A DNA stretch of 64,000 bases from Pyrenophora tritici-repentis (Eukaryota; Ascomycota; Dothideomycetes; Pleosporales; Pleosporaceae). The stretch is from assembly GCF_003171515.1 (NCBI RefSeq), contig NC_089390.1:1922001-1986000 (forward strand), in the 5' to 3' direction. The notes under the pieces were generated by a model. The model did no database searches. It was given only the letters and a program-made list of their open reading frames with translations, and was not told the DNA's origin. Both the position numbers and the translations under genes were made by a program. The stretch's first letter is position 1. Every line of letters starts with the position of its first letter. This document shows positions 10,250 to 21,819 of this stretch, piece after piece.

Positions 10250-12536
10250 TCAACCCAACCTCAGCCTCCCATCCAAAACTCCCTCCCACTCCCTCTTCCC
10301 AAATCTCTCATACCCTTTACCCTCTCTCGGCAACCAATACACGACATCCCCCCCCACTCACCTTCCCCGGTTCCACCCCCTCCCTCTTCAACCTCCCCTT
10401 CACCATCTTCAACGTCCCTGTGACCTCCAACTCTCTCGTCAATCTCAAAAACAGCGGTACCGCATACCCCGGCAACACCTTTCTCGCATGCCTCGCCAGA
10501 CCCTCAAAGTCAAACGTCGCCTCCGTAACGCCATCAGCCATGACGATTGATGCGGCGCCCGCGCGACCTTCGTAGCCTGGTATGCGCACGCCGTATACGT
10601 TTGTGGCGGCGATGTGGGTGAATTTCCCGAAAAGGTCGGATACTTCGGCTGTGGAGACGTTTTCGGATTTCCAGCGGAATGTGTCGCCCAGGCGGTCGAC
10701 GAAGTAGATACGGCCGTCAGCGTCTTGGCGGAAGAGATCGCCAGACTGAATCCATCTGGTGGGTTGTGTGTGGTTAGTGTTCGTTGCATTGTTGGACGAC
10801 TTCCTCACACATGCAATGGTTGAACTTACGTGTCACCTTTCTCGAATACGTCGTGGATTCTCCTGCTTTGTGTAGCATCGTCGTTTCTGTAGTATTGCGG
10901 TGCTATGGCTGCTATCATGGGTGTCACTTTATGTAAGACTTGGCCTGGCTCATTGATGCCACTGCGTATTGCAAACCCTCTTTGATCTCGCAGGATTTCC
11001 TCAGTGTCTACATCCATTTTGACTCTTGCTTCGAATTTGCTATATATGTGGTTCACAAGTAGACCGCGTAGACCGATACAGTTAGCGGTGAAAGGACCGG
11101 CGTTGGGATTTAGCATAGCCCCTAGTCCATCGGTAGAACCGTAGACCTCGTGGATGATTGGGATGTCGAATCGCTCACGGAATCGTTCCCAGACATCGGG
11201 ACGCATGCCGTTGCCCCATGCTTTCTGGACCTTGTGTTGTCTTTCGTACGGGTTTGGCGGACTGTTTACTAGGTAGCGGCACATTTCGCCAACATATTGG
11301 ATGATGTTGGCTTCAGAAGTCGCAACCTCAGGCCAGAAGGTCTTGTGTGAGAATTTCCTGCCGAGCACAATGGTACTGCCAGCGTGGATTGTGGGCGTTG
11401 TGCATAGTCCATGTGCAGAAGTGTGGTAGAGAGGCATACATGTATACATCCTGTCCCCTTGCTTGAGTTTGAGATACCTTTTGATCGAGTTTGCGGTTCC
11501 AAGTTCGCGTCCGGTGCTGACGACTACACACTTTGGGAGTCCGGTAGTTCCGGATGTGAATATGAGGCTACGGAGAGATTCCATGGTAATACCATCATGA
11601 CGGGAGCTAGGTACTGGTGTTATATTGGAGAGCGAGGCTAGGAACTTCGGATTGTAGTAATGAATCGTAGTCCCTGTTAAGAATATGTTAGGTTCAGTCC
11701 AGGTCGGCGAGGTGAGGTTCGTGGAGTAAGCCCGAGCAGAAGGACCGACGCGGAATGATGATCTGTCATGTACGTCCTAAGATCATCATAACAACAAGTA
11801 GATAGAACAATAGCTCTTAGTGAAGTTCAATCCAATACAGGGTTACCTTTCGTACCTCTACTCGGTCGCCTATGGTAGTCATACCACCAGAGGAGACCTT
11901 GTTCTAACAGTCCCCATGTTTTCCAGCTCGGCACGGCACGGTTCGACATTGTCTTTGATATCGTCATCTGTAATCAGCAACCTAGTATTCGATATCTACC
12001 CGATGTGTTAGCACTCTTCTTTATCCAGCAAATCACAACGTACCCTGACTGAATGTAACAGCCCTTCGCCAGTTATATTACAGTTCAAAAAACTGGTCAC
12101 CGCGCCAATCGCATCCAACGCAAACCAAAGCATCAAATACTCTGGGCTGTTACCTCCGTTAATCGCTACTACCTCATCTATCTGTATGTTCAGGTCGTCG
12201 ATCAGCCAATTCGCAACGCGCGTGAACGCCGTGAAGAACTCCTTGTATGACCATGTCCTGCCTTCAAAGATGAGGAAGGCAGAGTCGGGCTGTTTGCGGA
12301 CTTGGGCTTCAAAGAAGTGATACATGAGGATGCGCTTGCGCTCGACGCAATCATCAAAGAAGGCAGTGGAGTGTGATGTCCGCAAGGCGCGGATAGTGTT
12401 AAGGTCGTGGGCTATATGGTATTTGGCGTTGAGGTAGGCGGCGAGGGCGGCGGTACCGGCTACTTTGGCAATGATGGGTACTTGAGATTGTTAGGGGTTT
12501 TGGTTTGTTTACAACGTTTGAGAGCTTACACGCCAT
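10250..12536 (-). CDS. Fat1-like very-long-chain acyl-CoA synthetase / fatty acid transporter, probably damaged
   Basis: Exons read as 12536-12530 (7 nt), 12480-12044, 11995 to about 11890, 11673-10830, and 10755 onward. The ATP/AMP signature TSGTTGLPK and the FATP motif (GDTFRWKSENVSTAEV) are present. The family activates very-long-chain fatty acids with CoA in peroxisomal or ER membranes. There are two defects. First, no GT-AG pair joins the exon ending near 11900 to the one at 11673 in frame. The gap of about 220 nt is unusually long for this gene set. Second, a run of eight G residues (minus strand; 10348-10355) shifts the frame, giving a stop at 10317. With seven G, the frame runs on to a stop at 10250 through a tail typical of the family (EGKGYERFGKREWEG). 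It is either a recent pseudogene, or sequencing errors plus an unusual intron. Confidence 0.78.
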
Positions 12537-12929
12537 ATTCTAGACTTGTTATTGCGCTTGCGCTATGATCGAGTATGCAAAAGGAAGGGGTCTTATGCTG
12601 TAGGCTCAACCCCAATCGACTCCTGAAACATGGCGGATGCTGCGAAACCTACGAAGACGGCCCATTGCCAACGGAAAGTTCCCCTCCGGATGACAAGGGC
12701 AGTCGCGCCGAGGTTTGTTGTTGGATGGTTGTCAGCAATTCCGGGTTCGTGCATAATCCGGGGTACATCCCCGCGTTACGTTAACCATGTCTAAGACTTA
12801 TCTCCGACACATCCGTAGTAGTCATAATCATAGTACTCCGTGTTCTAATCGCCATATATATCAAACTAGATGTCTTCTTGCTGTATATGTTCATCAAAAA
12901 CCCACATTAACTAGCACGCATGTCCTCCA
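12537..12929. other. Intergenic: upstream of Fat1-like gene, downstream of MFS gene
   Basis: About 390 bp with no supported gene; presumably holds the Fat1-like promoter. Confidence 0.4.
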
Positions 12930-15025
12930 CTATGCCACTTGACCAGCAGCGCGCTCGCCACCCTCCATCTCTCTTTTTTCGTCATGTCCCAAATTTACAT
13001 CAAGATCCAGTTTGCTCTCTCCAATGCGTCCCTTCAACAGCGCAAGCACATACATCCCATACATAACCTTACCTTTTTCCGCCCCACGCGCCGGACTGTT
13101 CTTTTTCGCTGCCCTTACCGGCTTCCCAATCCAAACATTGCCTAGTAAGACCGATGCGCCAAGTGACAAGCCCACAAAAGGCAGCACAGCAACGAACGAC
13201 CACATGACGGCTTTGGCAGCAGCGTTCTGAATGTCTTGTTTGACCGCTTCAGGGAGCTTATCGAGGAGCTCAAGAGAAGGTATTCCGGTAGCAGGTAGAG
13301 CTGTCCCATATGTACGGGCATTGACCTGTGCGAGGAAAGTGGCGAGTTTGTTGGAAAATACAGAGCCCATCAGCGAGATACCGATTGTTTCTCCGAGCGG
13401 AATCATGAAGGATAGTAGTGATTGCATACTGGATATGCACGTGGACCAGATACCTGCCCCGTGGAGTACGACGGGCATGAAGCGAAGGCCTGTACCAGCC
13501 CCTGCCACGGCTAGGAAAATCTTGACCATTATCGTGTTGCGGATATAGACCGAGTATGTGAGCAAGGTGAGCCCCAGACATTCAACGATGGAACCCAGGA
13601 GTAGCGGCGAATAAGTCTGACGAGGCCATTTGTTGCAAAGAAGCGTCGCACTATGAACCCCCAAGCCGAGACCGGGAAGATAGAATAACAGCTGGACACC
13701 TGCTTTACTGGAAGAGTAGCCCTCTGCGAACTGCCAGTAATATGAGATGAAGTAGAACGCCGAGACTATAGATATGCCAGTGGAGAAGTTTATGATCATG
13801 AGTAGAATGGCGTCTGCCTTGCGAAAAAGTGTCGAGGGGATCATGGGCCGCTGTTGAGGGAAGAGCCGGGCTACAGCACGACCGGGTCCAAGAAGATATT
13901 CGTAAACGAAGAAGGATATGCAAAGTATCCCACCCACGACGAACGGTGCGACGACTTGGGCTGAGCTCCAGGCATATTGTGTTCCGCCCCATTGGATCGC
14001 GAGAATGATGCATCCTACCCCCAAGATGAACATGACCAGACCAGGCCAGTCGATTATGGCAAGTCCGGTAATATAGCCAAGGCGTCGTGATCCACCTGCT
14101 TCCGTGGCACTGCCTTGTACAAGCTCTTTTCGCATTACGAAGAAGATCACCAGCATGGCGAGGATCGATACACCAATTGGGAGGATGAAAATGTAATGCC
14201 AACTTGCATCAACAAGTCGGCCACCGATGACAGGACCGATAGAATAACTTAGAGGCTATTAGTATGGTATACACACTCAAGCCCATGGAGGAATATATTG
14301 CTTACCTCACGCCACTGATGAGTGACAAGAGTGAGTTATTCCATGCATTCTCCGCTAGTGTCGCTCCATCAGAGAGTATGATACGGCTAAGACTCATGAT
14401 ACCCGCAGCACCCAAACCCTGTAGTGCCCGACCCAAGAGCAGCATGCTCCAAGATTGAGCAGCAGCACATAGCACACTGCCTATCATGATCCAAAACATC
14501 TCGAATTGGAGTGCGAAGTGGCGACCGTAGATGTCGGCCAGCTGCCCGGACGCTGGGACAAATGTGGTAAACGTCAAGGTGTAAGCTGCCACTATCCAGT
14601 TGAAACTTTCAGATAGGCGATCTTGGGAACTGTCAGTATTTTGTGGTACGAGTATAGAAAGGGGACCTACTAAAATGTGAAGATAGAAGTGGTATCGCAG
14701 GAGCCACAATAGTGACGTCCATAGCAGCCAGAAAATTGGGTAGCAAAAGTCCAAGGATCAACTTCCATTGTCGAATCTTTCTCCGACGGATTTCTGCTTT
14801 CTGTTGTGCTGCTTCTTCGGGAGTGAGATAGTTGATATGACTTCCTGGTACTGCAGCTTCTGAGCCTGCGTGTTCATTACGGTTTAATGTTCTCTGGCTT
14901 TTGTTGTATGTGTGTTTCTCGGGTACTAGATGGGAGTCATCTGTCGTGGGAATGGCCTTGCGAGCCTGGCATTCTCTGAGCTTTCTACGTATGAATTGGA
15001 ACAGGAAGATTGCCATGATTGACAA
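12930..15025 (-). CDS. MFS multidrug transporter, DHA2 (14-TM) type
   Basis: Exons 15025-14671, 14621-14306 and 14247-12930 give 662 aa with two small introns. All phases agree. The hydrophilic N-terminus of about 90 residues ends in a basic KAEIRRRKIRQWK stretch. It is followed by a first membrane helix and the D1-type motif LAAMDVTIVAPAIPLLSSHF. The loop-2/3 motif A signature GQLADIYGRHFALQ and the motif C-like region (GRALQGLGAAGIMSL, SYSIGPVIGG) point to the drug:proton antiporter family with about 14 helices. It exports small molecules across the plasma membrane; the substrate is not predictable. The C-terminal cytoplasmic tail of about 70 residues is rich in charge. It lies upstream of, and in the same direction as, the Fat1-like gene. 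A co-function is not evident. Confidence 0.92.
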
Positions 15026-15942
15026 GCAGCAAGATAGGAAAGAAGAACTGAAGTAGAAGATGAAACGATAGGGATCTCTAACTAATCCTTATAAACGCTG
15101 AAGACTTATATCCTGCCTCAAGCTTATGGTTGCGCACAGCAAGCCCAAATAGGACTGGGCCATGAATGTCCACCATTGTGGCTTTGTACGCAGTATCGGA
15201 GTTTCATTCAGCCACGTTAGGCAATCTTTTTCTTATCCTGATATGCGATTCGATCGCTACAGACAACGAGAGAAAAGCTGTTTGCCGTTGAGGAGCGCAT
15301 GCATAGGGCTGCGACTAGGCCAAGTTGGGCGAGCATTGCGGACCAATCGCAACTCCGCAACTTTGGACCGGTGCATAAGGCCAAATAAGGCCACAGCGAG
15401 GAGCGTTGCGATTGGCACGAAGCCCAGTCCGACGGCTGACTATGCACGTTGGATGAGACGGCTGCCACTTGCCCACTTAATTTTCAGGCATCCTGCAGAA
15501 GGAGCTGAAAAGGGGCCAAGCAAGACCAAGCTTTTTGTAGCAAAAGGTGGACTAGAATTTTGTATAACTCTCGGTTGCTGCACCCGGATGCTGTGCACGT
15601 GGTCCTATTAATGCGCTTGGTGTACGCCCGCGATTGTTAATAAGCGTGTCAAGCAACCGCGATATCAGTAGAAGAGCATGCTGTTTATTCAGATAGGGCA
15701 TACTAGTTATGCCAGTGATTTACGGGCTAGGAGACGCTGGTATTCCATGTTTAGTTCAACTCAAGAAGCATAGAAATACATTGCTGGGATATGCAAATGT
15801 TTTCGTTGATTGTCAGGGCTGAGCTCACATGGTGACATGGCCGCCCTAAACTCAGTTATGACGTACCCCACGCGACGCGGAAACGCTCATCTTCTCGGGC
15901 TACATTCCTGTGCCAGTGCACGCAAACTTCGCACACCCAGTC
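15026..15942. other. Divergent intergenic region between MFS and TMEM19-like genes
   Basis: About 0.9 kb with no convincing gene. It contains an inverted repeat at 15343-15415. Short ORFs here show no recognisable domain. Confidence 0.4.
15343..15415. repeat. Inverted repeat (stem-loop capable)
   Basis: CCAATCGCAACTCC at 15343-15356 pairs with GGAGCGTTGCGATTGG at 15400-15415 (two extra bases in the right arm; loop about 43 bp). The loop contains a short direct repeat (ataaggccaa / ataaggccac). It may be a relic of a small element or a promoter structure. Confidence 0.5.
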
Positions 15943-17135
15943 ATGAAGGCCATAATAGCCGTCCCCGCGACCGCTGCGCTAGTATACCGGGCATATTCGC
16001 GCAAATCACTCACGCCCGTCGGTATTCTCACATCTATCGCAACAGCAATTGCACATGCGGTGCATCCTTGGAGTGTGTTCTTCGCGCTGCTTGCCGTCTT
16101 CTTTCTGTCTGGGAGCACCGTGACGAAAGTATGTTTGGTATCAGATGTTTCTCTGCCATGGCTGACATGATGTAGGTCAAACACGAAATCAAAGCAAAGC
16201 TTACGCAGTCTGCGATAGGCGCCAGCGGTGGTGAGGGGACGCGGAACCATGTTCAAGTCCTCGCGAACTCTGGTATAGCTTCGGTGCTAATACTGCTACA
16301 CCTTTGGCAACTGCGAAAAGAAGGGAGATATGATGACAAACATCTATGTTGGAACAGAGGCAGCGATGCGCTGGTCGTCGGTATTGTTGCGTAAGCCAAC
16401 CGGCCTTCCTCGTACTGTCGTATAGCACTGACATGCTATAGCAACTATGCTGCTGTCGCTGCAGACACCTTCTCCTCGGAACTCGGTATTCTGTCCAAGA
16501 CGAAACCCCGTCTCATAACAGCTCCATGGCGCGTGGTCCCCCCGGGCACAAATGGAGGGGTAACGGCGACTGGGCTTGGTGCAGGCTTACTCGGATCATT
16601 CATACTGTCAGCCACGTCCACGCTGCTCGTACCATTTTGCAAAGATTGGACCTTGACTTCGAAGGTTAACTACACCCTCGCTCTTACAATTGCCGGCTTC
16701 TGCGGAACACTCCTGGACTCTCTTCTGGGCGCACTCTTTCAGGCCAGCGTGGTAGACGTTCACTCGGGAAAGATTGTAGAAGGCGAGGGAGGCAGGAGAG
16801 TTCTTGTACACAGCAGCAACCCAGTGCATGTCTCTAAAACAGCTCAGGTGCGCAGTAAGATTAGTAGTCGGGCAGAAGGTAAAGACGGTATTCCGAAAAC
16901 AAGTGGGATAGATACAGCAACTTCACTCAAAGCTTCAGAGACGATGATGAAGGCGGGGGCAAGTGGGAATGCGGTCGCTGATGCTCAACATGAGAGCAGA
17001 AAGATCGAGGTTGGAAGTGATTTGTTGGATAATAACGCCGTCAATGTCCTCATGGCGGGCTTGGTAAGTATGGGTGCAATGGTGACGGCTTGTTTTGTGT
17101 GGGACCTGCCATTGAGCAGCATGGTTGGAATGTAG
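15943..17135 (+). CDS. TMEM19/DUF92-family integral membrane protein
   Basis: Exons 15943-16128, 16176-16390 and 16442-17135 give 364 aa. The introns are 47 and 51 nt and both keep frame. The start MKAIIAVPATAALVYRAYSR is the usual beginning of the family. Conserved features include HPWSVFFALLAVFFLSGS, the AAVAADTFSSELG motif, the GTNGGVTATGLGAG motif and GFCGTLLDSLLGALFQ. These mark PF01940 (DUF92), a membrane family found from archaea to humans; relatives include plant phytyl-phosphate kinase VTE6. Six or seven membrane helices are expected. A hydrophilic insert (about residues 255-325) precedes the last helix. The biochemical role in fungi is not established. Confidence 0.9.
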
Positions 17136-17436
17136 GCATGCACATCTAAATAGAAAGCACTGCAACTTGGGTAATACCAACCAGTGAGGAATTTCAAATT
17201 CCATGTTGCGACCAGCTCTGGTGTATGCGGACCTTGTGCCAAGACGCTAGTGGGGCGCGTCACTCAGGTAGCCTGGAGCTTCATCGATAGCAACAGTTGG
17301 ACATGCCGCCTTCCAACACCACCAAGCAACTCCCATCACTCTCCCAGTTGGCCGAATCGGACACGTGAATCAACGGAGCTGACTTTAGCGATCAACTTTA
17401 CAACCTCCGAGTAGTCAATCCGCACCTCGAATCAAA
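17136..17436. other. Short intergenic region before UMP1
   Basis: About 300 bp holding the 3' flank of the DUF92 gene and the UMP1 promoter/5' UTR. No gene seen. Confidence 0.4.
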
Positions 17437-17959
17437 ATGGTAGGCTCTCCTCTCAAGCTGTACATGGGTGAATAGCGAACTCACACTGTCCAAGTCTCTC
17501 CGCTTCGTACCCAACAAAGCGCACCCGACGCAGACGACACTCGAGACGTCAGCGCCTTCAGCCCCCGGTGTCCATGATACTCTGCGATCCCGCCTCGCTC
17601 AGACTTGCACAGCACCCACGGCCACGTCATCATCAACAGCGCCTGTGGTTCTTCAGTCGGCTCACCCGCTCGAGGCCCGCCTCGTCCAATGGCGTGACAC
17701 TCAGGACCGTCTGAAGATGGAGATGCTGAGGCGGCAGTTTGGAATTGCAGAGCCGGTGCGTAGGGGTATGGAGCTCAAGATTGCTGAAGCGGGCGAATGG
17801 AGGCCAGCAGCGCTGGGTGGCAGCAGTGGTCTTCACCGAGACATTCTGCAGGGACGGGACTGCGAGATTGGTTGGGAGGACGTCTTCACCGGTAACGAGC
17901 TGAGGCAGGTGCCGGACTTCCACACTGAGATGGAGAACAAGATGAAGATGAACTGGTAG
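17437..17959 (+). CDS. UMP1: Proteasome maturation factor UMP1
   Basis: The first coding exon is only the ATG (17437-17439). A 55-nt intron follows, then exon 17495-17959, giving 154 aa. Without that intron the ATG would run into a stop, and the second exon alone lacks a suitable start. The product begins MSLRFVPNKAH and contains the family hallmark SAHPLEARL, followed by GIAEPVRRGMELKI, WRPAALGG, HRDILQGRDCEIGWEDVF. This fits UMP1/POMP, the chaperone that sits inside 20S half-proteasomes and is degraded when the proteasome matures. Its length is normal for fungal UMP1. It is expressed in the same direction as the DUF92 gene. Confidence 0.95.
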
Positions 17960-18884
17960 AGGCTTGTTTACAAGGCCTGTTCGCTAGACGAATGGGTATG
18001 CATCAGCATGTGGCACAGTTGGTCTACAAGTAGCTCGATGCAAGCTCTAAGCAGATGATATGGACGGACAATAGTGGGTCAGAATCAAGATTGAGGAATG
18101 AATTGATGATGCACTCTCTTTGGGACCTTACAGACATGCTCGACCAGGGTGTGTTGCACCGTCGTGTGCATGTGACATGTTGCGTGGCTCTCACTCTTCT
18201 GGCGGCTGACGACTGGATAGGGCTCGCACTCGGAGTAAGATCCGAGAAGACTGGCACCTGGCACCTGCACTATGATTTCCATGGGCGTGGCTGGTGGCAC
18301 ACATGTTATCAAGTCACTCTACCAGGCTCGGCCAATTACGGGCGTGGGGGAATGGGATGCAGGGGCACACGCTTAAACTTGACCCAAACCTGGCGCGTTG
18401 CGGGTCTCGCGAGGCCTGTCAGCTCTAGAGTGTGGCTAAGTAGAGCAGCAGAGACGGATTCTTCGTCAACAGACGTGAGCTAGCAAAGCTTGGGGACTCG
18501 CTGCATAGCATCTGGTCTTGTCGGCTGCGTAGTGGGCTCTTAGTGGAGACGACGGATCATTGTTGCCGCATTCGCGAATGGTGCATGTGGATGTGAATGG
18601 ATGGTGGATGGTGGATTGCGGAGAAGGGGAGAACGAGGCGTGCGGCAACGGCAACACCTCCCAATCGTGCACGGCCGGCCGACCTTCTCATCACCCACGC
18701 TTGAGCGCCCGAGACAAACTCAGAAGCCCAAGACACTATTTTTGCTGTTTCCCAAGCCTCTTCGCGACGTCAACGACTGACGTGCCATCTCTTCCCAGTC
18801 TGCGCCTTTGTCATTCATTCGTTTCGTCCTTCGCACAAGCCTCTTTGGCCGCTTTGCATCGCGACTGACTGAAGCCGGCCAACC
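17960..18884. other. Intergenic between UMP1 and the ubiquitin-like gene
   Basis: About 0.9 kb without a supported gene. The last 250 bp probably hold the promoter and 5' UTR of the next gene. Confidence 0.4.
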
Positions 18885-19935
18885 ATGGCGTCTACAGCGG
18901 ATCAGCACCCCACGGCAACACAGAGTACTCCACAACCAGCCGCCTCGTCGTCGCGACCCCAGAGCAGCAACGATGCCCTATCGTCGAGCCCCGTAGAGAT
19001 GAGGACTCTCCATGCTTCAGGCGCAGGGGCAGCAGCGCCCGCAAACACGGCCACCCATGCCGCCGACGGTCCTTCTCAAGCTGCGATAGCGACACCCGCA
19101 CCGCCAACTGCTGAGGCCAGCGCCCTGGAGAATGCGCCTGCTGCTCCCTCGTCGTCTGCGAAGCCTGCGCCCCCTACTGCCTTGAATCGCGCAGAGACCG
19201 AGGCCATTGGTCCCTCCACAGACACACCAGCCGCAAATCCCGACAACACAAACGGACCGGTGCTGGTCATTATGCTGCTCCTCACTAACGGCGCGAGACA
19301 TCCGTACAAGATTGAAGAAAAGTACCTCAAGAAGCGCAACATCAGTGTCGAGAACATGGACCCCTACAACATTAGTGTCTACACGCTCAAGGAGCTGATA
19401 TGGCGAGACTGGCGAGAAGGTAGGCATTGCATGATTTCTGAGACAGCATACCTTGTGTTGCATTACACAGACATCATATTATCCACGCTTCATTTCACCT
19501 CCCGACTTCACCCAATACAAGGCTAATTCCATCACACAGAATGGGAGGCCCGACCCGTTTCCCCAGGCTCAATACGATTAATTCATTTCGGTCGAATGCT
19601 GGACGACAAATCTCCCATCAAAGGTAAGCACCTCACCTACCAACCAAGTCAAAGCCTCTTGGCGCGCCTTCTTCCATTGTACGGCGCAGTCACTCAATCA
19701 AGGCCATGCGCCGAGACGCGCAGCGTTGCATGAACAAATACATCAGTCTGCCTCGCACATGTGCTGACCGTGCCTAGACTGCCGTTTCCAAACAGACACT
19801 CCAAACGTGGTTCACATGACGGTCAAGCCGCAAGAAGTGGTCGAGGATGAAGAAAATGCCAAGACTGGCAAGGCCGGGAGCCGGAGAGAGAACGACGACG
19901 AACCCACAGCTGGCTGCCGCTGCGTCATCTTATAG
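18885..19935 (+). CDS. Ubiquitin-like (UBL3/MUB-type) protein with C-terminal prenylation motif
   Basis: Exons 18885-19419, 19540-19623 and 19778-19935 give 258 aa; introns are 120 and 154 nt. The first 115 residues are low-complexity Ala/Ser/Pro/Thr and probably disordered. The C-terminal half (from about residue 120) is a ubiquitin-like fold of the Rad60-SLD_2/UBL3 type: VLVIMLLLTNGARHPYKIEE, IWRDWREEWEARP, GSIRLIHFGRML, VVHMTVKP. The last residues are GCRCVIL. CVIL is a CaaX box with a terminal leucine, which favours geranylgeranylation, so the protein should be membrane-anchored like plant MUB and animal UBL3 proteins. Those proteins recruit ubiquitin-conjugating enzymes or sort cargo into vesicles. 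The role in fungi is inferred. Confidence 0.88.
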
Positions 19936-20556
19936 ACGTGACCCCTGTTTGCGCAAACAATTCGACCGGCTTGTCATCTTCTGACGACACTCTGGACAGT
20001 CGTCGAGTACGTACTGCGAGTACTGCACAAGTCTAGACGGAGCCTAATGGACCATTACCGCGTCGACAGCACTTCTTGTGTATTTCCTGGTCATCATAAT
20101 CAGCCGTTAGGAGCGGCCGGAGAGCGGCGTTCAGGAGCGGAATCGGCATTTCTCTCACTCCACGCATTCTTTTCTTCCTCCGCTCGTGTGCATATGAGAG
20201 TTTTAGCAGTCTCGTAGCATGTTCCTTTTATCAGTTATTGTACAAGTACGTACGCTTTCCGTGGCGCAACATACTACTAAGCATGGGAGATTCACGGGTA
20301 TAGACGGTTTCTGAATAATTAAATACTTGGTCTTGTCATGTCTCGCAATGTGAATATAAGACTACAGTCAAGTGTTTGTCATGGTGGAGTATGACTTGGG
20401 AGCTTAGGCGCGTGGACGTGATCCCGAGGTACGTTTCTATGCCGTCATCGCTTAAGCTTCCCCCAAGCTCCGATCCGTCTTCCTGTCTGGGTAAGTGGTA
20501 CCACCCGCATCACTTCGCACCCAACCCACACGACAAGCCATTGCGAATTGTCCAGA
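19936..20556. other. Intergenic
   Basis: About 620 bp between co-directional genes. No gene recognised. Confidence 0.4.
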
Positions 20557-21819
20557 ATGGTACTCGAAGATGTCGAGAATACGGCGCCAGAGAGCTTCGG
20601 AGATGACCCACAACCCTCCTTAAATGACGCATATTCATCAACGCCCACTTCCAGACCCAACGGCCACCGCTTCGATGCGAGCACCCTCCCACGGCCGCTG
20701 CCAGTTATAGGCTCCTTTATGGGTTTTTCCAGTGCCGCAGTGCGCTTCAAAACCGAAACAACACTCAAATTCGCCGAGCAGAAGGTGGGACGTCAATTGA
20801 ACCCAGAAGAAGCGCAGGCGCTCGCATTCCACATTTACAAACTCGAGCAAACAAAAAGCTATTTCGCCGCTACTGGTGCTATGGCCGGGACATGGCAGTG
20901 GTACCGGACCTGGGACAAGATGAAGTATCCCTTCTATCAGCCGAAAGTGGAGGATATTGACAAGAACAAGTTTGGTCCCTTCACTGGCGTACGGGCGCAA
21001 TTTGCGCGACACGCATGGCGATGGGCACTATACGTAGTCGTCGCAGGACAAATGGGTAGCATTATTGGCCAGCTCATCGCGCAACCGCTTGCTGCCGTCA
21101 ATACATCTAATGACCCCAAATTGGTCCAGTTCGGCGTCGAGTTAAAGGCCTCATCACATGCTGATCGAAAGAAGAATGAACAAATGGGACGTGAGATTGG
21201 GGACAAGCGAAGACAGTTTGAAGAGCAAGTCAAGAATCGTTCCGGTGGTGGTCCGTCGCCGCAACCAAGTTGGGGCAAGCATCCCAAAGCTCAGAATGAT
21301 GATGACATGAGTCCGACTGCTGGCAACGAAAGCTGGGGGTCTGACGCAGACAGTTGGGAGTCTTTCTCGGAGGAAAAGCCGCAACCAAAACCGCGAACAC
21401 AAGGACCGCCACCACCAAGCCAAGCCTGGAACCGTCAACCACCCTCACAACGTCAACCAGAGTCTTCATCATCTCTGCCTTTTGACGATGACTCTCCCAC
21501 TGGTGGCCTCTTCCAGGATGAAGTCAATAACCCTAAACCAGAGTCTCAAGCGCAATCAGGGTCATCATGGGATCGCCTAAGGCGTGGTGATGCGCCAGTA
21601 CCGCTCCAGACTCCTCGTCGTCAACCTTATCCATCAAGGGCAGTGCCTGAACGCAAGGAGCAACGAGAGGGGTCTACATTGGGAGACTCGTTTTCTTTTG
21701 TAGAGGGTGATGAAGAAAGGAGCAGGGAGCGGGAGCGCGCACAGCAAGAGTTTGACGCTAGGATAGAGAAGGAGCGACAAGGGCGCGACTTTAATAGCGA
21801 CGAGGGGAAGAAGTGGTAA
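20557..21819 (+). CDS. Conserved hypothetical protein with two hydrophobic segments
   Basis: Single exon, 420 aa. A codon upstream in frame is TTG; I start at the ATG at 20557. The N-terminal half looks folded: a possible helix pair around residues 70-110 (TLKFAEQKVGRQLNPEEAQA, FHIYKLEQTKSYFAATGAMAG) and a hydrophobic stretch near 150-185 (WRWALYVVVAGQMGSIIGQL). The C-terminal half is polar and low-complexity, rich in Q, P, S, D and E, and ends in a charged helix (EERSRERERAQQEFDARIEK). The layout suggests a small membrane protein with a long disordered tail, possibly organellar. I do not recognise a named family. It looks like a gene conserved in related fungi rather than an orphan. Confidence 0.8.
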   Translation: MVLEDVENTAPESFGDDPQPSLNDAYSSTPTSRPNGHRFDASTLPRPLPVIGSFMGFSSAAVRFKTETTLKFAEQKVGRQLNPEEAQALAFHIYKLEQTKSYFAATGAMAGTWQWYRTWDKMKYPFYQPKVEDIDKNKFGPFTGVRAQFARHAWRWALYVVVAGQMGSIIGQLIAQPLAAVNTSNDPKLVQFGVELKASSHADRKKNEQMGREIGDKRRQFEEQVKNRSGGGPSPQPSWGKHPKAQNDDDMSPTAGNESWGSDADSWESFSEEKPQPKPRTQGPPPPSQAWNRQPPSQRQPESSSSLPFDDDSPTGGLFQDEVNNPKPESQAQSGSSWDRLRRGDAPVPLQTPRRQPYPSRAVPERKEQREGSTLGDSFSFVEGDEERSRERERAQQEFDARIEKERQGRDFNSDEGKKW

